Shown: positions 9,697 to 18,761, counted from the first letter of the stretch. The stretch is DNA of 40,899 bases from Smithella sp. (GCA_007244375.1 SCVW01000025.1:264001-304899), one strand, 5' to 3'. Program-made: numbers and translations. Notes: a model not told the origin generated them from the sequence alone.

Positions 9697-11373
9697 ATGG
9701 GCATTGCTGAAGACATCGTAATTATTGTCACGTCGGCTTTAGTGGGCGGTTTGATTGCCCAAGTTCTAAAACAGCCGTTGATCCTCGGGTACATTCTTGC
9801 CGGAATTGTAGTGGGACCTTACACCGGAGGCATCACCGTAACAGAAATCCACAATATCGAGAAACTGGCGGAAATAGGTATTGCTCTCTTACTTTTTGCA
9901 CTTGGTCTGGAATTTTCCTTCAGAGAATTAAAACCTGTCCGTGCCATTGCTCTGTTCGGCACACCTCTGCAGATAATTTTAACTATGCTCTACGGATTCG
10001 GTATCGGTCAGTTATTCGGCTGGTCGTGGAACTCATCCATATGGTTCGGAGCCTTGATTTCTCTTTCCAGTACGATGATCATTCTAAAAACTCTGGAAAA
10101 TCAAGGCATGATCGGCACGCTGTCCAGCCACGTGATGATCGGCGTGCTGCTTATTCAGGATCTGGCCGTTGTGCCTATGCTGATTATTCTCCCGCAGTTG
10201 AATAATGTTCAAACCGGTTTGTCTGTTTTGTTCATTGCCGCAGCCAAAGCTGCTTTGTTTTTACTCGCAATAATTTTTATCGGCACGAAAATCATTCCCC
10301 GCTTGATGAGGTATATTGCAAATTGGAATTCACGCGAACTTTTCCTTATTGCTACGGCTGCCATAGGTTTGGGTATCGGATACGGTACTTATATTTTCGG
10401 TCTTTCTTTTGCTTTCGGGGCATTTGTAGCCGGCATCTTATTGAGTGAATCGGATTACGGATATCAGGCGTTAAGCGACATCATCCCCTTGCGAGATGTT
10501 TTCAGCCTTCTATTTTTCACATCTATCGGCATGCTACTGGATATCAGGTTTCTTTTGGCAAACTGGCAAATGATAGCTTTTCTGGTAGTTCTCGTCATGC
10601 TGGGTAAAGCATTGATTTTTGCCGTGTTAAGCCGGACTTTTGGTTATCGCAATGTTATACCTCTGGCAATGGGATTGGGACTCTCGCAGGTTGGGGAATT
10701 TTCCTTTATTCTCGGCAGAGTCGGCGTTGCGACAAAATCAATCTCCACAGAATTTTATTCTTTAGTCCTGGCTATGACTATTGTTACAATGCTGTTAACA
10801 CCTTTCATATCGGGCATGACGACACCACTGTATGCTTTTGCCAGACGTTTTATAAAGCCTCTCAAACTGAAACCTTTACATTTTCCCAAAAGCGGTTTGA
10901 AAGATCACATTGTTATTGCAGGCGGAGGACGGGTCGGTATGCATGTCGCCAATGTCCTGCATAACTCTGGCATTCCTTTTGTTATACTGGAACAGAATTC
11001 CCGGCGCAGTCAGGAAGTAAAGGCATGCAAATTCCCGATTATTTTCGGAGATGCTGCAAAAAGAATTATATTGAATGCCGCAGCCTTGCGCAAAGCCAAA
11101 CTTCTGCTGATTACGACTCCTGCAGCAGTGGTTTCGCTGGGAATTGTTGCACAGGCGCAAAAAATAAATCCTGATATCCATATTATCGCCCGAGCGGAAG
11201 GATTGGAACAAATGAAAGCTCTTTACCAAAAAGGAGTAACGTACGTGGTTCAGCCGGAATTTGAAGCCAGTCTGGAAATCATCAATCAAACATTCCTTAA
11301 TCTCGGTATTTCCGCCGATCGAATGAAGGAAATTACGGAAGAAGCGCGCAAAGAACTTAACAGACCTTTTTGA
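9697..11373 (+). CDS. KefB-type monovalent cation:proton antiporter (CPA2)
   Basis: The N-terminal roughly 385 residues form a multi-helix CPA2 transporter ([67 protein letters not shown]). A cytoplasmic TrkA-N domain starts at about residue 403, with the nucleotide-binding motif GGGRVG at 409-414. It probably exchanges K+ or Na+ for H+ across the inner membrane under nucleotide control. The ATG at 9697 is preferred; a GTG four codons upstream (9685) is possible because neither start has a convincing Shine-Dalgarno sequence. With the divergent RCK channel it forms a small K+ homeostasis module. Confidence 0.92.
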   Translation: MGIAEDIVIIVTSALVGGLIAQVLKQPLILGYILAGIVVGPYTGGITVTEIHNIEKLAEIGIALLLFALGLEFSFRELKPVRAIALFGTPLQIILTMLYGFGIGQLFGWSWNSSIWFGALISLSSTMIILKTLENQGMIGTLSSHVMIGVLLIQDLAVVPMLIILPQLNNVQTGLSVLFIAAAKAALFLLAIIFIGTKIIPRLMRYIANWNSRELFLIATAAIGLGIGYGTYIFGLSFAFGAFVAGILLSESDYGYQALSDIIPLRDVFSLLFFTSIGMLLDIRFLLANWQMIAFLVVLVMLGKALIFAVLSRTFGYRNVIPLAMGLGLSQVGEFSFILGRVGVATKSISTEFYSLVLAMTIVTMLLTPFISGMTTPLYAFARRFIKPLKLKPLHFPKSGLKDHIVIAGGGRVGMHVANVLHNSGIPFVILEQNSRRSQEVKACKFPIIFGDAAKRIILNAAALRKAKLLLITTPAAVVSLGIVAQAQKINPDIHIIARAEGLEQMKALYQKGVTYVVQPEFEASLEIINQTFLNLGISADRMKEITEEARKELNRPF

Positions 11374-11415
11374 ATTTATGTCTTTAAAAAAGGCCTTTCA
11401 GTTAGGGAAATCTTG

Positions 11416-11430
11416 TTGATTGATTGATTG
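11416..11430. repeat. Short TTGA tandem repeat
   Basis: A 15-bp run of nearly four TTGA units lies in the short gap between the convergent antiporter and acyl-CoA synthetase genes. It is short and probably of little functional weight. Confidence 0.5.
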
Positions 11431-11439
11431 TTTGTTTAT

Positions 11440-13182
11440 TCACCCTTTCTTATCACCAGTATATTTCCCCTCGGCACGGAGCCGGTCGATCTCCCGTTTC
11501 TGCAATTCCGTATAGGCGATTTTTCCAACTCTGGTCTTCGGTAGTTCGTCGATAAATTCTACATCTCTCGGGCAACTCCACTTAATAAGATCTTTGCGGC
11601 AGTGATTGATTAATTCTTTAGCCAGATCTGGGCCGGCCTTAGCCGCAAATTCCTTTTTCAGCACAACAAACGCCTTGACCCGTTCGACCTGTTCCTCATC
11701 GGGTATGCCGACCACGCAGCAATCAGCAACAGCCTCGTGCTTATAGAGATGACCTTCGACCTGCGCGGGATATACGTTCATTCCCGAAGATTTGATCATG
11801 CGCTTTTCGCGCAATTTGAAGTAAAAAAAGCCGTCTTCATCCATGGAAACTATATCTCCGGTATGCAACCAAACCAGACCATCAGGGTGTGATTTTAGTA
11901 CTGCCGCCGTCTCTTCAGGTTTATCAAGATAACCCAGCATAACTGCCGGACCGAGCAGGCAAAGCTCGCCTTCTTCTCCGACAGGTGCTTCTTCTATAGT
12001 TCCTTTTTTCACGATTTTAGCCTGCATATTCGGGAAGGGAATGCCGATGCTGCCTTCGCGGTATTCTCCCAGAGGCATGGCCATGATTGCTGTAACTGCC
12101 TCGGTCAGGCCGTATCCCTCAAGTAGTTTTACTCCTTTTCCACCCTGCCTCTTCACAATGTTTTCAAAGCGCTCCTTAACTTTCCTGGGTAAGGTATCGG
12201 CGCCACTGAAACATGCATACAAGCAGGATAGATTACTTTTATTGAACTTTTCGCTTTTCGTGAGGGCATCGTATAATGTCGGAACACCAATCAGAAAGTT
12301 GGGTTTCTTCTTGATCATCTTTGCGGCGAGATTGGCGTCAAACATTGGCACCATGATGCACTTTCCTCCATTGGACAGAGCAGTGTTTACGCAAACTCCG
12401 AGGCCAAAACCATGGAAAATGGGCAGCATGGCTAAAATGTCTGAGTACTCGGGATTCATTCCCACCCAGTTTGCGCACATTAAGCCTTCAGATACAAAAT
12501 TATAATTTGACAGCATAATTCCCTTAGGAGTACCGGTAGTGCCGCCGCTGTAGAGTATGACGGCCAGATCTTCTGCATTGACATCCGCCCTGAGCACCTG
12601 AGGGTGTTTTGTTTCCAATACCCACTTCTTCCAATCCACGATCATGTAATCATTAACCGGTATCGGTGGATTTTTTCTTCCGACTTTAAGCCAGTAAAGT
12701 TTCGACAAATGCCACGGCAGATAGTCTTGCATTTTGCAGACAAGAAGCTTTTCCACGCCAGCCCGTTTCGCTGCGGGTGCGAAAGTATTAAGCCACATGT
12801 CCATGGTTAGAGCAAAGCGGCTTTTACTTACCCTGCAGTAAAATTCTATTTCACTTTCCGTCGAAAGGGGATGAATCATACTGGCAACCGCACCCAGCTT
12901 GTTTACCGCGTAAAAGCAAACAACTCCTGGAGGAGACGTGGGCATGGATATGGTCATCCGGTCGCCTTTCTTCAATCCAAGGGCGGCAAGCGCGTTAGCG
13001 CATTGATCGATCTGTTTCTTAAAATCAAGGTAGGTGACTTTTACTCCCATGAAATCGTAAGCCACCCGGTCATAAAAATCGGATACAGCCAGAGCAACGG
13101 ATTCATACATGCTTATTTTCGGAAAATTCAATTCATGGGGCACATTACCGTAATATTTTAACCATGGTTTTTTTTCATACAT
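11440..13182 (-). CDS. AMP-forming acyl-CoA synthetase (long-chain fatty acid-CoA ligase type)
   Basis: This 580-residue adenylate-forming ligase activates a carboxylic acid to its acyl-AMP and then acyl-CoA. The P-loop motif YSGGTTGTPKG lies at residues 211-221, a YGLTEA motif in the middle, a HTGDI motif later, and the catalytic lysine region KTRVGKIAY near the C-terminus. The order and length fit fatty-acyl ligases, but the chain length of the substrate cannot be inferred. The ATG at 13182 is preceded by GGAGG. It is a single gene, convergent with the antiporter. Such enzymes are common in syntrophic fatty- and aromatic-acid degraders, consistent with the suspected host. Confidence 0.92.
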   Translation of the reverse strand: MYEKKPWLKYYGNVPHELNFPKISMYESVALAVSDFYDRVAYDFMGVKVTYLDFKKQIDQCANALAALGLKKGDRMTISMPTSPPGVVCFYAVNKLGAVASMIHPLSTESEIEFYCRVSKSRFALTMDMWLNTFAPAAKRAGVEKLLVCKMQDYLPWHLSKLYWLKVGRKNPPIPVNDYMIVDWKKWVLETKHPQVLRADVNAEDLAVILYSGGTTGTPKGIMLSNYNFVSEGLMCANWVGMNPEYSDILAMLPIFHGFGLGVCVNTALSNGGKCIMVPMFDANLAAKMIKKKPNFLIGVPTLYDALTKSEKFNKSNLSCLYACFSGADTLPRKVKERFENIVKRQGGKGVKLLEGYGLTEAVTAIMAMPLGEYREGSIGIPFPNMQAKIVKKGTIEEAPVGEEGELCLLGPAVMLGYLDKPEETAAVLKSHPDGLVWLHTGDIVSMDEDGFFYFKLREKRMIKSSGMNVYPAQVEGHLYKHEAVADCCVVGIPDEEQVERVKAFVVLKKEFAAKAGPDLAKELINHCRKDLIKWSCPRDVEFIDELPKTRVGKIAYTELQKREIDRLRAEGKYTGDKKG

Positions 13183-13282
13183 GCCAGTCTGCCTCCGTTG
13201 TTTGAAAAGCTCGTTATTATTTTTACTATAATAATGTATAATATCCTAATATAAATTTGAAATAATGAAAAAATCGTTTTTG

Positions 13283-13312
13283 TTGATGGAAGTACAGGAA
13301 ATGTCATATAGT
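13283..13312 (+). promoter_or_regulatory. Candidate sigma-70 promoter for the membrane protein gene
   Basis: TTGATG (13283-13288) and TATAGT (13307-13312) are separated by 18 nt. Transcription would start near 13319, giving a leader of about 37 nt that contains the strong AAGGAGG ribosome binding site at 13344-13350. Confidence 0.4.
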
Positions 13313-13355
13313 ATGCAAATAATATTGCCTATACTTCGGACACAAGGAGGTCAAT

Positions 13356-14009
13356 ATGACAGAAGCAACCTTACAGGCTTTATGCGGACTGAGGGATCTT
13401 TCCATGATCAAATGGTATGTAATTCCCCTTATGGCTATCGTCTTCTATATTTACACCCGTGAAATAAAAGAAGCTAAGCAAACAGGAAACTGGGATGCGG
13501 TTCTGGCCGGTTTGACAATCTTCGGCGTTGATTTTTTTAACGAAACATGGAACGGCTGGGTCATGTACCTGACTCAGCGCTCGGCCGTCTGGACCACTCC
13601 CGGTGATACGGCCCTGCGTACACTGGTGGGTTGGAACATCGAAATCATGTTCATGTTTCTTATTCTTGGTATTATCTACTATCACACATTATCCGAAAGC
13701 AAAAAAGAAAAAATTCTGGGTCTACCCGAAAAATGGTTCTGGGCAATCAGTTACAGCGCCTTTTGTGTTTTTGTCGAGTGTCTGCTCAATATCGGCGGAC
13801 ACCTTGTTTGGGAATACCCCTACTGGTATTTGTCCTTTAAAGGCGTCTGGCTGATTTTCTTTTTCGGCTATTTCCATTTCTTCTGTTTCGCTATTTTAGT
13901 GATTAGCCTGAAATCAATGAAAGCCAAATTAACGACAGCAGGAATAATATACGCCGTGCCGACAATTATGAATATACTGGCATTTGGATTCTGGAGCTGG
14001 AACTACTAA
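13356..14009 (+). CDS. Multi-pass membrane protein of unknown function
   Basis: I do not recognise this 217-residue family. It has about six hydrophobic helices separated by short loops (near residues 19-34, 46-64, 89-110, 124-146, 159-184 and 194-213). It is rich in Trp, Phe and Tyr, with runs such as FNETWNGWVMYL and YFHFFCFAIL, and has an acidic-aromatic motif DFFNETWNGW in the second helix region. No enzymatic motif is visible. An excellent AAGGAGG ribosome binding site sits 5 nt before the ATG. Its stop codon overlaps the stop of the hemerythrin gene on the other strand. Confidence 0.85.
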   Translation: MTEATLQALCGLRDLSMIKWYVIPLMAIVFYIYTREIKEAKQTGNWDAVLAGLTIFGVDFFNETWNGWVMYLTQRSAVWTTPGDTALRTLVGWNIEIMFMFLILGIIYYHTLSESKKEKILGLPEKWFWAISYSAFCVFVECLLNIGGHLVWEYPYWYLSFKGVWLIFFFGYFHFFCFAILVISLKSMKAKLTTAGIIYAVPTIMNILAFGFWSWNY

Positions 14010-14548
14010 AGGCTTAGGCCGGAGTATTCATCAAATATTTTATTGTATTTTTCGTGAATCATTTTGCGGTCGAATTCCCAGAATTCGGCGAGCATTCTTA
14101 CTTGTTCTTCCTTGTCAAAATATTCCTGGCAGGGATAGAAGAAATGTTTGTCTTCTTTCTCGATATGTTTTGGATAGAAATTCCCTAACTGACGCGCGAG
14201 ATCTATTATACAGGGCAATTCTTCTTTATTGCCCTCCAAATATTTTTCTTTGGCCGCGACCAGCGCTGCTGTTTTATTCCGGCCCCAGACATGTTCATCC
14301 AATAATTCCTGCATGATCTTTTTCAAATCAGGTGTAAGGTCTTTCTTAACCAAATCTCTGAACAGAATTTCCTCTTCCTTGCCGTGATGGGTACGATCGG
14401 CATAAGTTCTTATAAAATCAACGGCTATATCTATTATGAGAGGATTAACATTTTTACTTTTCTCAATATTGTCGATATGACGCATCATTGAAGATAGCAT
14501 TTTTTCAATCAACCTGTGTTCCCACATTAAAGGACCGATAGGTTTCAT
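14006..14548 (-). CDS. Hemerythrin HHE domain protein
   Basis: The 180-residue protein is a four-helix hemerythrin-like domain. Likely diiron ligands are the histidines in MWEHRLIE, THHGKEEEILF, LLDEHVWGRN and YPKHIEKEDKHFFYP together with nearby glutamates. Such proteins bind O2 or NO or act in iron and oxidative-stress responses. The ATG at 14548 has AAGGAGG 8 nt upstream and is preferred to the in-frame TTG two codons before it. The gene ends tail to tail with the preceding membrane protein gene (4-nt overlap) and starts divergently from the Zur-like regulator 130 bp away. Confidence 0.88.
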   Translation of the reverse strand: MKPIGPLMWEHRLIEKMLSSMMRHIDNIEKSKNVNPLIIDIAVDFIRTYADRTHHGKEEEILFRDLVKKDLTPDLKKIMQELLDEHVWGRNKTAALVAAKEKYLEGNKEELPCIIDLARQLGNFYPKHIEKEDKHFFYPCQEYFDKEEQVRMLAEFWEFDRKMIHEKYNKIFDEYSGLSL

Positions 14549-14644
14549 AAGCAATCCTCCTTATTTAAGTTTCTGGTTTAATTTATAGCACAAATTTGAT
14601 TCGTCAATACTTTTTTCTTGTCGCACAGGCGCATTGATAATTAT

Positions 14645-14659
14645 TGCAACTCGGTTGCA
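14645..14659. promoter_or_regulatory. Candidate Zur operator palindrome
   Basis: The perfect inverted repeat TGCAAC-tcg-GTTGCA is centred 27 bp before the regulator ATG at 14679. It lies in the intergenic region between the hemerythrin gene and the zinc-uptake operon. Its symmetry, position and neighbouring Fur-family gene make it a likely autoregulatory zinc-responsive site; the assignment is inferred. Confidence 0.5.
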
Positions 14660-14678
14660 TTTTTGATAGTGGTTACAT

Positions 14679-15146
14679 ATGTCCGTAAATTCAACACATA
14701 AAGATGCCTTATTTAAATTGCAACATGCCGGTATCTCTAATACTTCACGGCGTCTTGCAGTTTTAAGTATTTTACTCAAAGCAAAAAAACCGCTTAATGT
14801 AAGCACTATACGCCGGTTACTGGAGGGAAAGTGCAATATTGACAAAGTAACAGTTTATCGTACATTATCTCTTTTCAGAAAGCGCGGTATTATCCGTGAA
14901 ATTGCTACAACCAGCGGTGCCAATTATTTTGAAATAGCCTCTCAGGAGAACTCACTGCATCCTCATTTCAGTTGCCGTAACTGCGGAGAAATTACTTGTC
15001 TGGATCCATTGTCTTTTACTCATGCAGCGAAGCTTATTTTTTCTAAACATGATTACAGTATTGATCACATTGAAATTAATATATCCGGCCTTTGTACATG
15101 CTGCCGGAACTCGTCAAAAAAATCATTTTATAAACAGGAAGAATAA
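14679..15146 (+). CDS. zur: Fur-family regulator, probably Zur
   Basis: The 155-residue protein has the Fur fold: a winged-helix DNA-binding half with the recognition-helix segment DKVTVYRTLSLFRKRGII (about residues 55-72) and a dimerisation half with HPHF. A structural zinc site is formed by C99/C102 and C139/C142. Fur, Zur, PerR and Mur cannot be separated by these motifs alone. The gene lies 2 nt before znuA in a zinc ABC transporter operon, so Zur is the best reading. When zinc is plentiful it would repress its own operon, perhaps through the palindrome at 14645-14659. Confidence 0.85.
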   Translation: MSVNSTHKDALFKLQHAGISNTSRRLAVLSILLKAKKPLNVSTIRRLLEGKCNIDKVTVYRTLSLFRKRGIIREIATTSGANYFEIASQENSLHPHFSCRNCGEITCLDPLSFTHAAKLIFSKHDYSIDHIEINISGLCTCCRNSSKKSFYKQEE

Positions 15147-15148
15147 TT

Positions 15149-16108
15149 ATGTATTTAAAAAAAACATCCCTGATTTTTCTTATTCTACTATCTTTTTTCA
15201 TGTCCTCCTGCCAACCCGCAAAAGAAGCGAATAAAAATGAGCAGAAACTGGAAGTAGTTGCTTCCATTTTTCCAGTCTACGATTTCGCGCGTAACATTGG
15301 CGGCGATAAAATCAACATCACAATGCTTCTGCCGCCGGGAGCTGACGCTCATCATTACGAACTGAAACCGGGAGATATAATCAAGGTGAGCAAAACAGAT
15401 ATTTTCCTTTTTACAAACTTCGATATGGAACCTTGGTCATATCAAATCATCAACGCCGCCGATAAGAATACCAATATGCTGGCCGTTGAAACCGGGAACG
15501 GTACAGCTTTGCTTCCATTTAGCCAGGAAGAAAAACATGATGATGATGATGATGAACATGTTCATGTTCATGATTCCGGATTTGATCCGCACATCTGGCT
15601 GGATATGGATAATGCACAGAAGATGGTTAATAATATTGCAGCGGCATTTATCAAAAAAGATACCCCCAACAGTGATTACTATTTGAAAAATGCCCGGGAC
15701 TACAAACTCAGGTTAACCGCCCTGGATCAACGATATCACAAGGAATTAAGCGGATGTAAAACAAAAACAGTATTGCATGCAGGCCACTGGGCATTTGCTT
15801 ACCTGGCTAAAAGATACAACCTAAAATACATTGCCGCTTATAATGTGCTGGCAGACGCGGAACCGTCACCGCAAAAAATAGTAGCGTTGATAAATCAGGT
15901 AAAGACAGAGAAGGTTCCCTGTATCTATTATGAAGACATGATTAATCCTCGCCTGGCTAAAATGATCGCCGGAGAAACAGATGCCAAATTACTTAAATTG
16001 AATAACGGCCATGATGTCAGCAAAACAGACATGAAAAAAGGCGTCTCTTTTATTTCAATAATGGAAAATAATCTGACTAACCTGAAAAAGGGAATGCGAT
16101 GTCCATAA
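15149..16108 (+). CDS. znuA: Zinc ABC transporter substrate-binding lipoprotein
   Basis: This is the metal-capturing component of a ZnuABC-type importer. The N-terminus is a lipoprotein signal with cysteine at residue 21 (MSSC). Likely metal-binding histidines are in ADAHHYE, DPHIWLD and LHAGHWAF, the normal pattern of cluster A-I binding proteins. An acidic/histidine-rich loop (H130, D131-D135, E136, H137, H139, H141) precedes DPHIWLD, as in zinc- rather than manganese-specific members. The 319-residue length is typical. The gene overlaps znuC by 10 nt. Confidence 0.92.
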   Translation: MYLKKTSLIFLILLSFFMSSCQPAKEANKNEQKLEVVASIFPVYDFARNIGGDKINITMLLPPGADAHHYELKPGDIIKVSKTDIFLFTNFDMEPWSYQIINAADKNTNMLAVETGNGTALLPFSQEEKHDDDDDEHVHVHDSGFDPHIWLDMDNAQKMVNNIAAAFIKKDTPNSDYYLKNARDYKLRLTALDQRYHKELSGCKTKTVLHAGHWAFAYLAKRYNLKYIAAYNVLADAEPSPQKIVALINQVKTEKVPCIYYEDMINPRLAKMIAGETDAKLLKLNNGHDVSKTDMKKGVSFISIMENNLTNLKKGMRCP

Positions 16109-16842
16109 ACATCATCAGCGTTGATAATTTAACTTTCTGTTACAACAGCGCGGAAATCATCAGCGATATTTCCTTTACCGTTAAAAAAGGAGACTATCTG
16201 GGAATTGCCGGACCAAACGGCTCGGGGAAAAGCACACTTATCAAAAATATTCTGGGCATTCTGCATTCGCAAAAAGGAGTCATCAATATATTCGGTCAGC
16301 CATTAACTTCTTTTCATCAGTGGAATAGAATAGGTTATTTGCCGCAGCGAACAAATTCATTGAATAATCACTTTCCCGGTACTGTAAAAGAAATAGTTCA
16401 ATTAGGCATGAAGAAACAAAAATCGAATGCTTTAAAAAACGTACTGGAGATGATGGGGATTGTGCACCTTGCCAACCGACTAATCGGTGAACTCTCTTAC
16501 GGCGAACAACAGCGTGCAATGCTGGCAAGAACTTTAATCAATCAACCGGATTTACTTATATTCGACGAACCAACAACGGCTCTTGATCCCGAAACGAGAG
16601 AAATTTTCTATTCACTGACGAGCAAAATCAACAACGACCGTAATACAACAATCATTCTTATTACCCATGATACTGGTATTATCGGAAAATACGCCCGCAA
16701 TCTCCTTTATCTCGACAAGAAAATAATTTTTCACGGGACATTCAAAGATTTCTGCTCTTCGCCTGATATGACCGGTTTTTTTGGCATGACTACTCAGCAT
16801 ATAATATGTCATCAGCATGACACAGCGGAGAACAACATTTGA
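16099..16842 (+). CDS. znuC: Zinc ABC transporter ATP-binding protein
   Basis: This 247-residue ABC ATPase powers the importer. Walker A is GPNGSGKST at residues 38-46, the signature motif is LSYGEQQRA, and Walker B is LLIFDEPTTALD, followed by a switch histidine in ITHD. The C-terminus is histidine-rich (TTQHIICHQHDTAENN). It overlaps znuA at its start; its TGA stop shares a base with the znuB ATG, indicating tight coupling. Confidence 0.93.
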   Translation: MSINIISVDNLTFCYNSAEIISDISFTVKKGDYLGIAGPNGSGKSTLIKNILGILHSQKGVINIFGQPLTSFHQWNRIGYLPQRTNSLNNHFPGTVKEIVQLGMKKQKSNALKNVLEMMGIVHLANRLIGELSYGEQQRAMLARTLINQPDLLIFDEPTTALDPETREIFYSLTSKINNDRNTTIILITHDTGIIGKYARNLLYLDKKIIFHGTFKDFCSSPDMTGFFGMTTQHIICHQHDTAENNI

Positions 16843-17669
16843 TGAGTTTGAATGATATATTAAGTTATGACTTTGTTCAACGCGCCATTTTGGCAGGTAT
16901 GTTTATCGCTTCATTTTCTTCCATACTGGGAGTTTTTCTTGTCTTACGGCGCTTCTCCCTGATAGGCGATGGGCTTGCTCACACTACATTCGGCAGTGTA
17001 GCCATTGTGATGCTGATCGGAATCAGCCCCCTGTACATTACACTGGCCACGCTGCCTTTAGTAATGCTTTCATCTCTGGCTATCTTAAAATTAACCCGTT
17101 CCAAACGCATTCAGGGCGACGCGGCTATCGGCATTGTCTCTTCCATCGGCATCGCCATTGGTATTATTCTGGTAAGCTTATCCAACGGGTATAATGTTGA
17201 TCTATTCAGTTATCTTTTCGGTAACATCCTTACAGTAACAAAAACCGAACTCTGGCTTTCATTTATTGTTTTCTTAACCACAGCAGTCACGGTGATTATC
17301 TTCTATAACGACTTTTTCGCAATTACTTTCGATGAAGAACTCGCCCAGACAATGGGCATCAAAACAAAAAGATTCAATGTAATTCTTTTTCTGTTAACAG
17401 CAGTCGCGGCGGTTTTATCCATGAAAGTGGCCGGCATTATGCTCGTTTCTGCAATGCTGATTTTACCACCATTAACCGCTTTGCAGCTATCCATGAGCTT
17501 TAAGAAGACAATTATTGCCGCTGTTTGTTTTTCTATTGCTTCAGTAATTTGCGGCATTATTTTGGCTTTTTTATTGAATTTACCGGCAGGAGGCACTATA
17601 GTTATATTAAATATCGGCTTTTTCCTGCTTACTTTCGGAGCTAAAAATATATTGTCCTTGCCGAGGTAA
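16842..17669 (+). CDS. znuB: Zinc ABC transporter permease
   Basis: The 275-residue integral membrane protein has the ABC-3 permease pattern with about eight helices. Recognisable blocks are FASFSSILGVFLVLRRFSLIGDGLAH..FG near the N-terminus, GDAAIGIVSSIGIAIGI in the middle and AMLILPPLTALQLS toward the end. The ATG at 16842 overlaps the znuC stop by one base; an in-frame TTG one codon upstream is the alternative. Its stop at 17669 is followed almost at once by a structured leader. Confidence 0.93.
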   Translation: MSLNDILSYDFVQRAILAGMFIASFSSILGVFLVLRRFSLIGDGLAHTTFGSVAIVMLIGISPLYITLATLPLVMLSSLAILKLTRSKRIQGDAAIGIVSSIGIAIGIILVSLSNGYNVDLFSYLFGNILTVTKTELWLSFIVFLTTAVTVIIFYNDFFAITFDEELAQTMGIKTKRFNVILFLLTAVAAVLSMKVAGIMLVSAMLILPPLTALQLSMSFKKTIIAAVCFSIASVICGIILAFLLNLPAGGTIVILNIGFFLLTFGAKNILSLPR

Positions 17670-17670
17670 A

Positions 17671-17776
17671 CCCGTTAGGTGGTTTCCGGCCATTTAACGG
17701 ACAATTCACGCGAAATCCTCACGGCAAACAGGAGCAAAGCCTACGCAGGGAAATGAGTAATTAGATTCTAACGGGG
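17671..17776 (+). promoter_or_regulatory. Structured leader with two exclusive helices over the ribosome binding site
   Basis: CCCGTTAG (17671-17678) is perfectly complementary over 8 bp to CTAACGGG (17768-17775), which contains the GGGG ribosome binding site 8 nt before the ATG at 17785. The same 5' strand can instead pair over 6 bp with TAACGG at 17695-17700, freeing the ribosome binding site. A further small hairpin is possible in between (TCCG 17685-17688 with CGGA 17698-17701). The core contains GGCAAAC and GCAAAGCC, strings also conserved in GEMM-I c-di-GMP riboswitches, but the spacing and missing hairpin do not fit that class. The arrangement suggests a translational switch of no class I recognise. 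Confidence 0.5.
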
Positions 17777-17784
17777 CAACAAAA

Positions 17785-18726
17785 ATGACTCTTTCTACAA
17801 GTCTTTCTTACCGTTCTAATTTAATTTTTTTATTGGCTCTTATTTGCGGTGTATTCCTGCCACAGGGATTTTTCCTGGGCAACGTACTGATCTTTCCGGC
17901 ATTGATTATAATTCTTACAATTACCCTGCTAAGATTTCCCAGAGGGTTTTTCCGCCATCCTGGTCCGCTTTTATCAGCTTCCATTCAGGGTAATGTCATG
18001 AATTATCTCGTTTTGGGAAACTTCATTATTCTGACAAGTATTTTTTTCATTCAAAAACAGGATTTTTGGATAGGCATGATATTAATCGCCGCTATGCCGC
18101 CGTCATTAGACATAATTCTTCTGGGCAATTTATCGAATATCGAAAAAAATTCAGTTTTTACAAGTCTGGCCGGGGCTTACCTGGGCGCACTGCTTATTAT
18201 TCCGCTGATAGGATTGGGATTTCTAAAATACATAATTCCAAACTACTGGAATATTATCGTAATAGTTCTGGGATTAATTTTTTTACCACTCATTCTGTCC
18301 AGGCTTGCCATCGACAAAGATTGGGATAGAATTATTGAACCGTACGAAGAAACAATTATTGATTATTGTTACTTCATAGTATTTTATACGATAACAGCAA
18401 GCAGTAAAGATATTCTTATGCGCAGGTCTTCTGATCTTCTCGTTATCGTCATAATTGCTCTTGTCAGCACTTTTTTCTTCGCTTTTATCATCAGAAAAAT
18501 CGGATTTTATTTCCGCATTAATGAAAAGAGGATTACTTCCCTTCTTCTTATGGGCACGATGAAAGACTGCGGTTTAGCCGGTGGTATTGCGCTTATTCTA
18601 TTCGGCCGTAAAGTTGCTCTTCCATCACTGATTTTCGCTGTTTTTACTTTTGTTTACATAAACTGGCTTAAATACAGGATAAGTCGTATTATACCGGTAT
18701 CAAGTAATAATTTAAAAAAAACATGA
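17785..18726 (+). CDS. BASS-like transporter (bile acid:Na+ symporter fold)
   Basis: The 313-residue protein consists almost entirely of hydrophobic helices, about nine or ten. The late segment GTMKDCGLAGGIALILFGRKVALPSLIFAVF resembles the conserved core of BASS and ACR3-type carriers, and MPPSLDIILLGNL resembles their first crossover region. The true substrate is unknown; organic anions or metalloid compounds are typical for the superfamily. It lies 115 nt downstream of znuB on the same strand, behind the structured leader, and could be expressed with the zinc operon or separately. Confidence 0.75.
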   Translation: MTLSTSLSYRSNLIFLLALICGVFLPQGFFLGNVLIFPALIIILTITLLRFPRGFFRHPGPLLSASIQGNVMNYLVLGNFIILTSIFFIQKQDFWIGMILIAAMPPSLDIILLGNLSNIEKNSVFTSLAGAYLGALLIIPLIGLGFLKYIIPNYWNIIVIVLGLIFLPLILSRLAIDKDWDRIIEPYEETIIDYCYFIVFYTITASSKDILMRRSSDLLVIVIIALVSTFFFAFIIRKIGFYFRINEKRITSLLLMGTMKDCGLAGGIALILFGRKVALPSLIFAVFTFVYINWLKYRISRIIPVSSNNLKKT

Positions 18727-18733
18727 TCTTAAT

Positions 18734-18761
18734 TTGACAAACTAAAAAACCGACATATTAT
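18734..18761 (+). promoter_or_regulatory. Promoter for superoxide dismutase gene
   Basis: A perfect -35 box TTGACA (18734-18739) is followed after 16 nt by TATTAT (18756-18761, 5 of 6). Alternative -10 hexamers start 2-3 nt downstream. The spacer and flanks are AT-rich. The ribosome binding site AAAGGAG lies just before the ATG at 18807. Confidence 0.65.

Noticed and set aside
17700-17776. GEMM-I c-di-GMP riboswitch, based on GGCAAAC and GCAAAGCC
   Set aside because: The two strings are only 4 nt apart, the GNRA-capped hairpin between them is missing, and the 3' half does not match; kept only as an unclassified structured leader.
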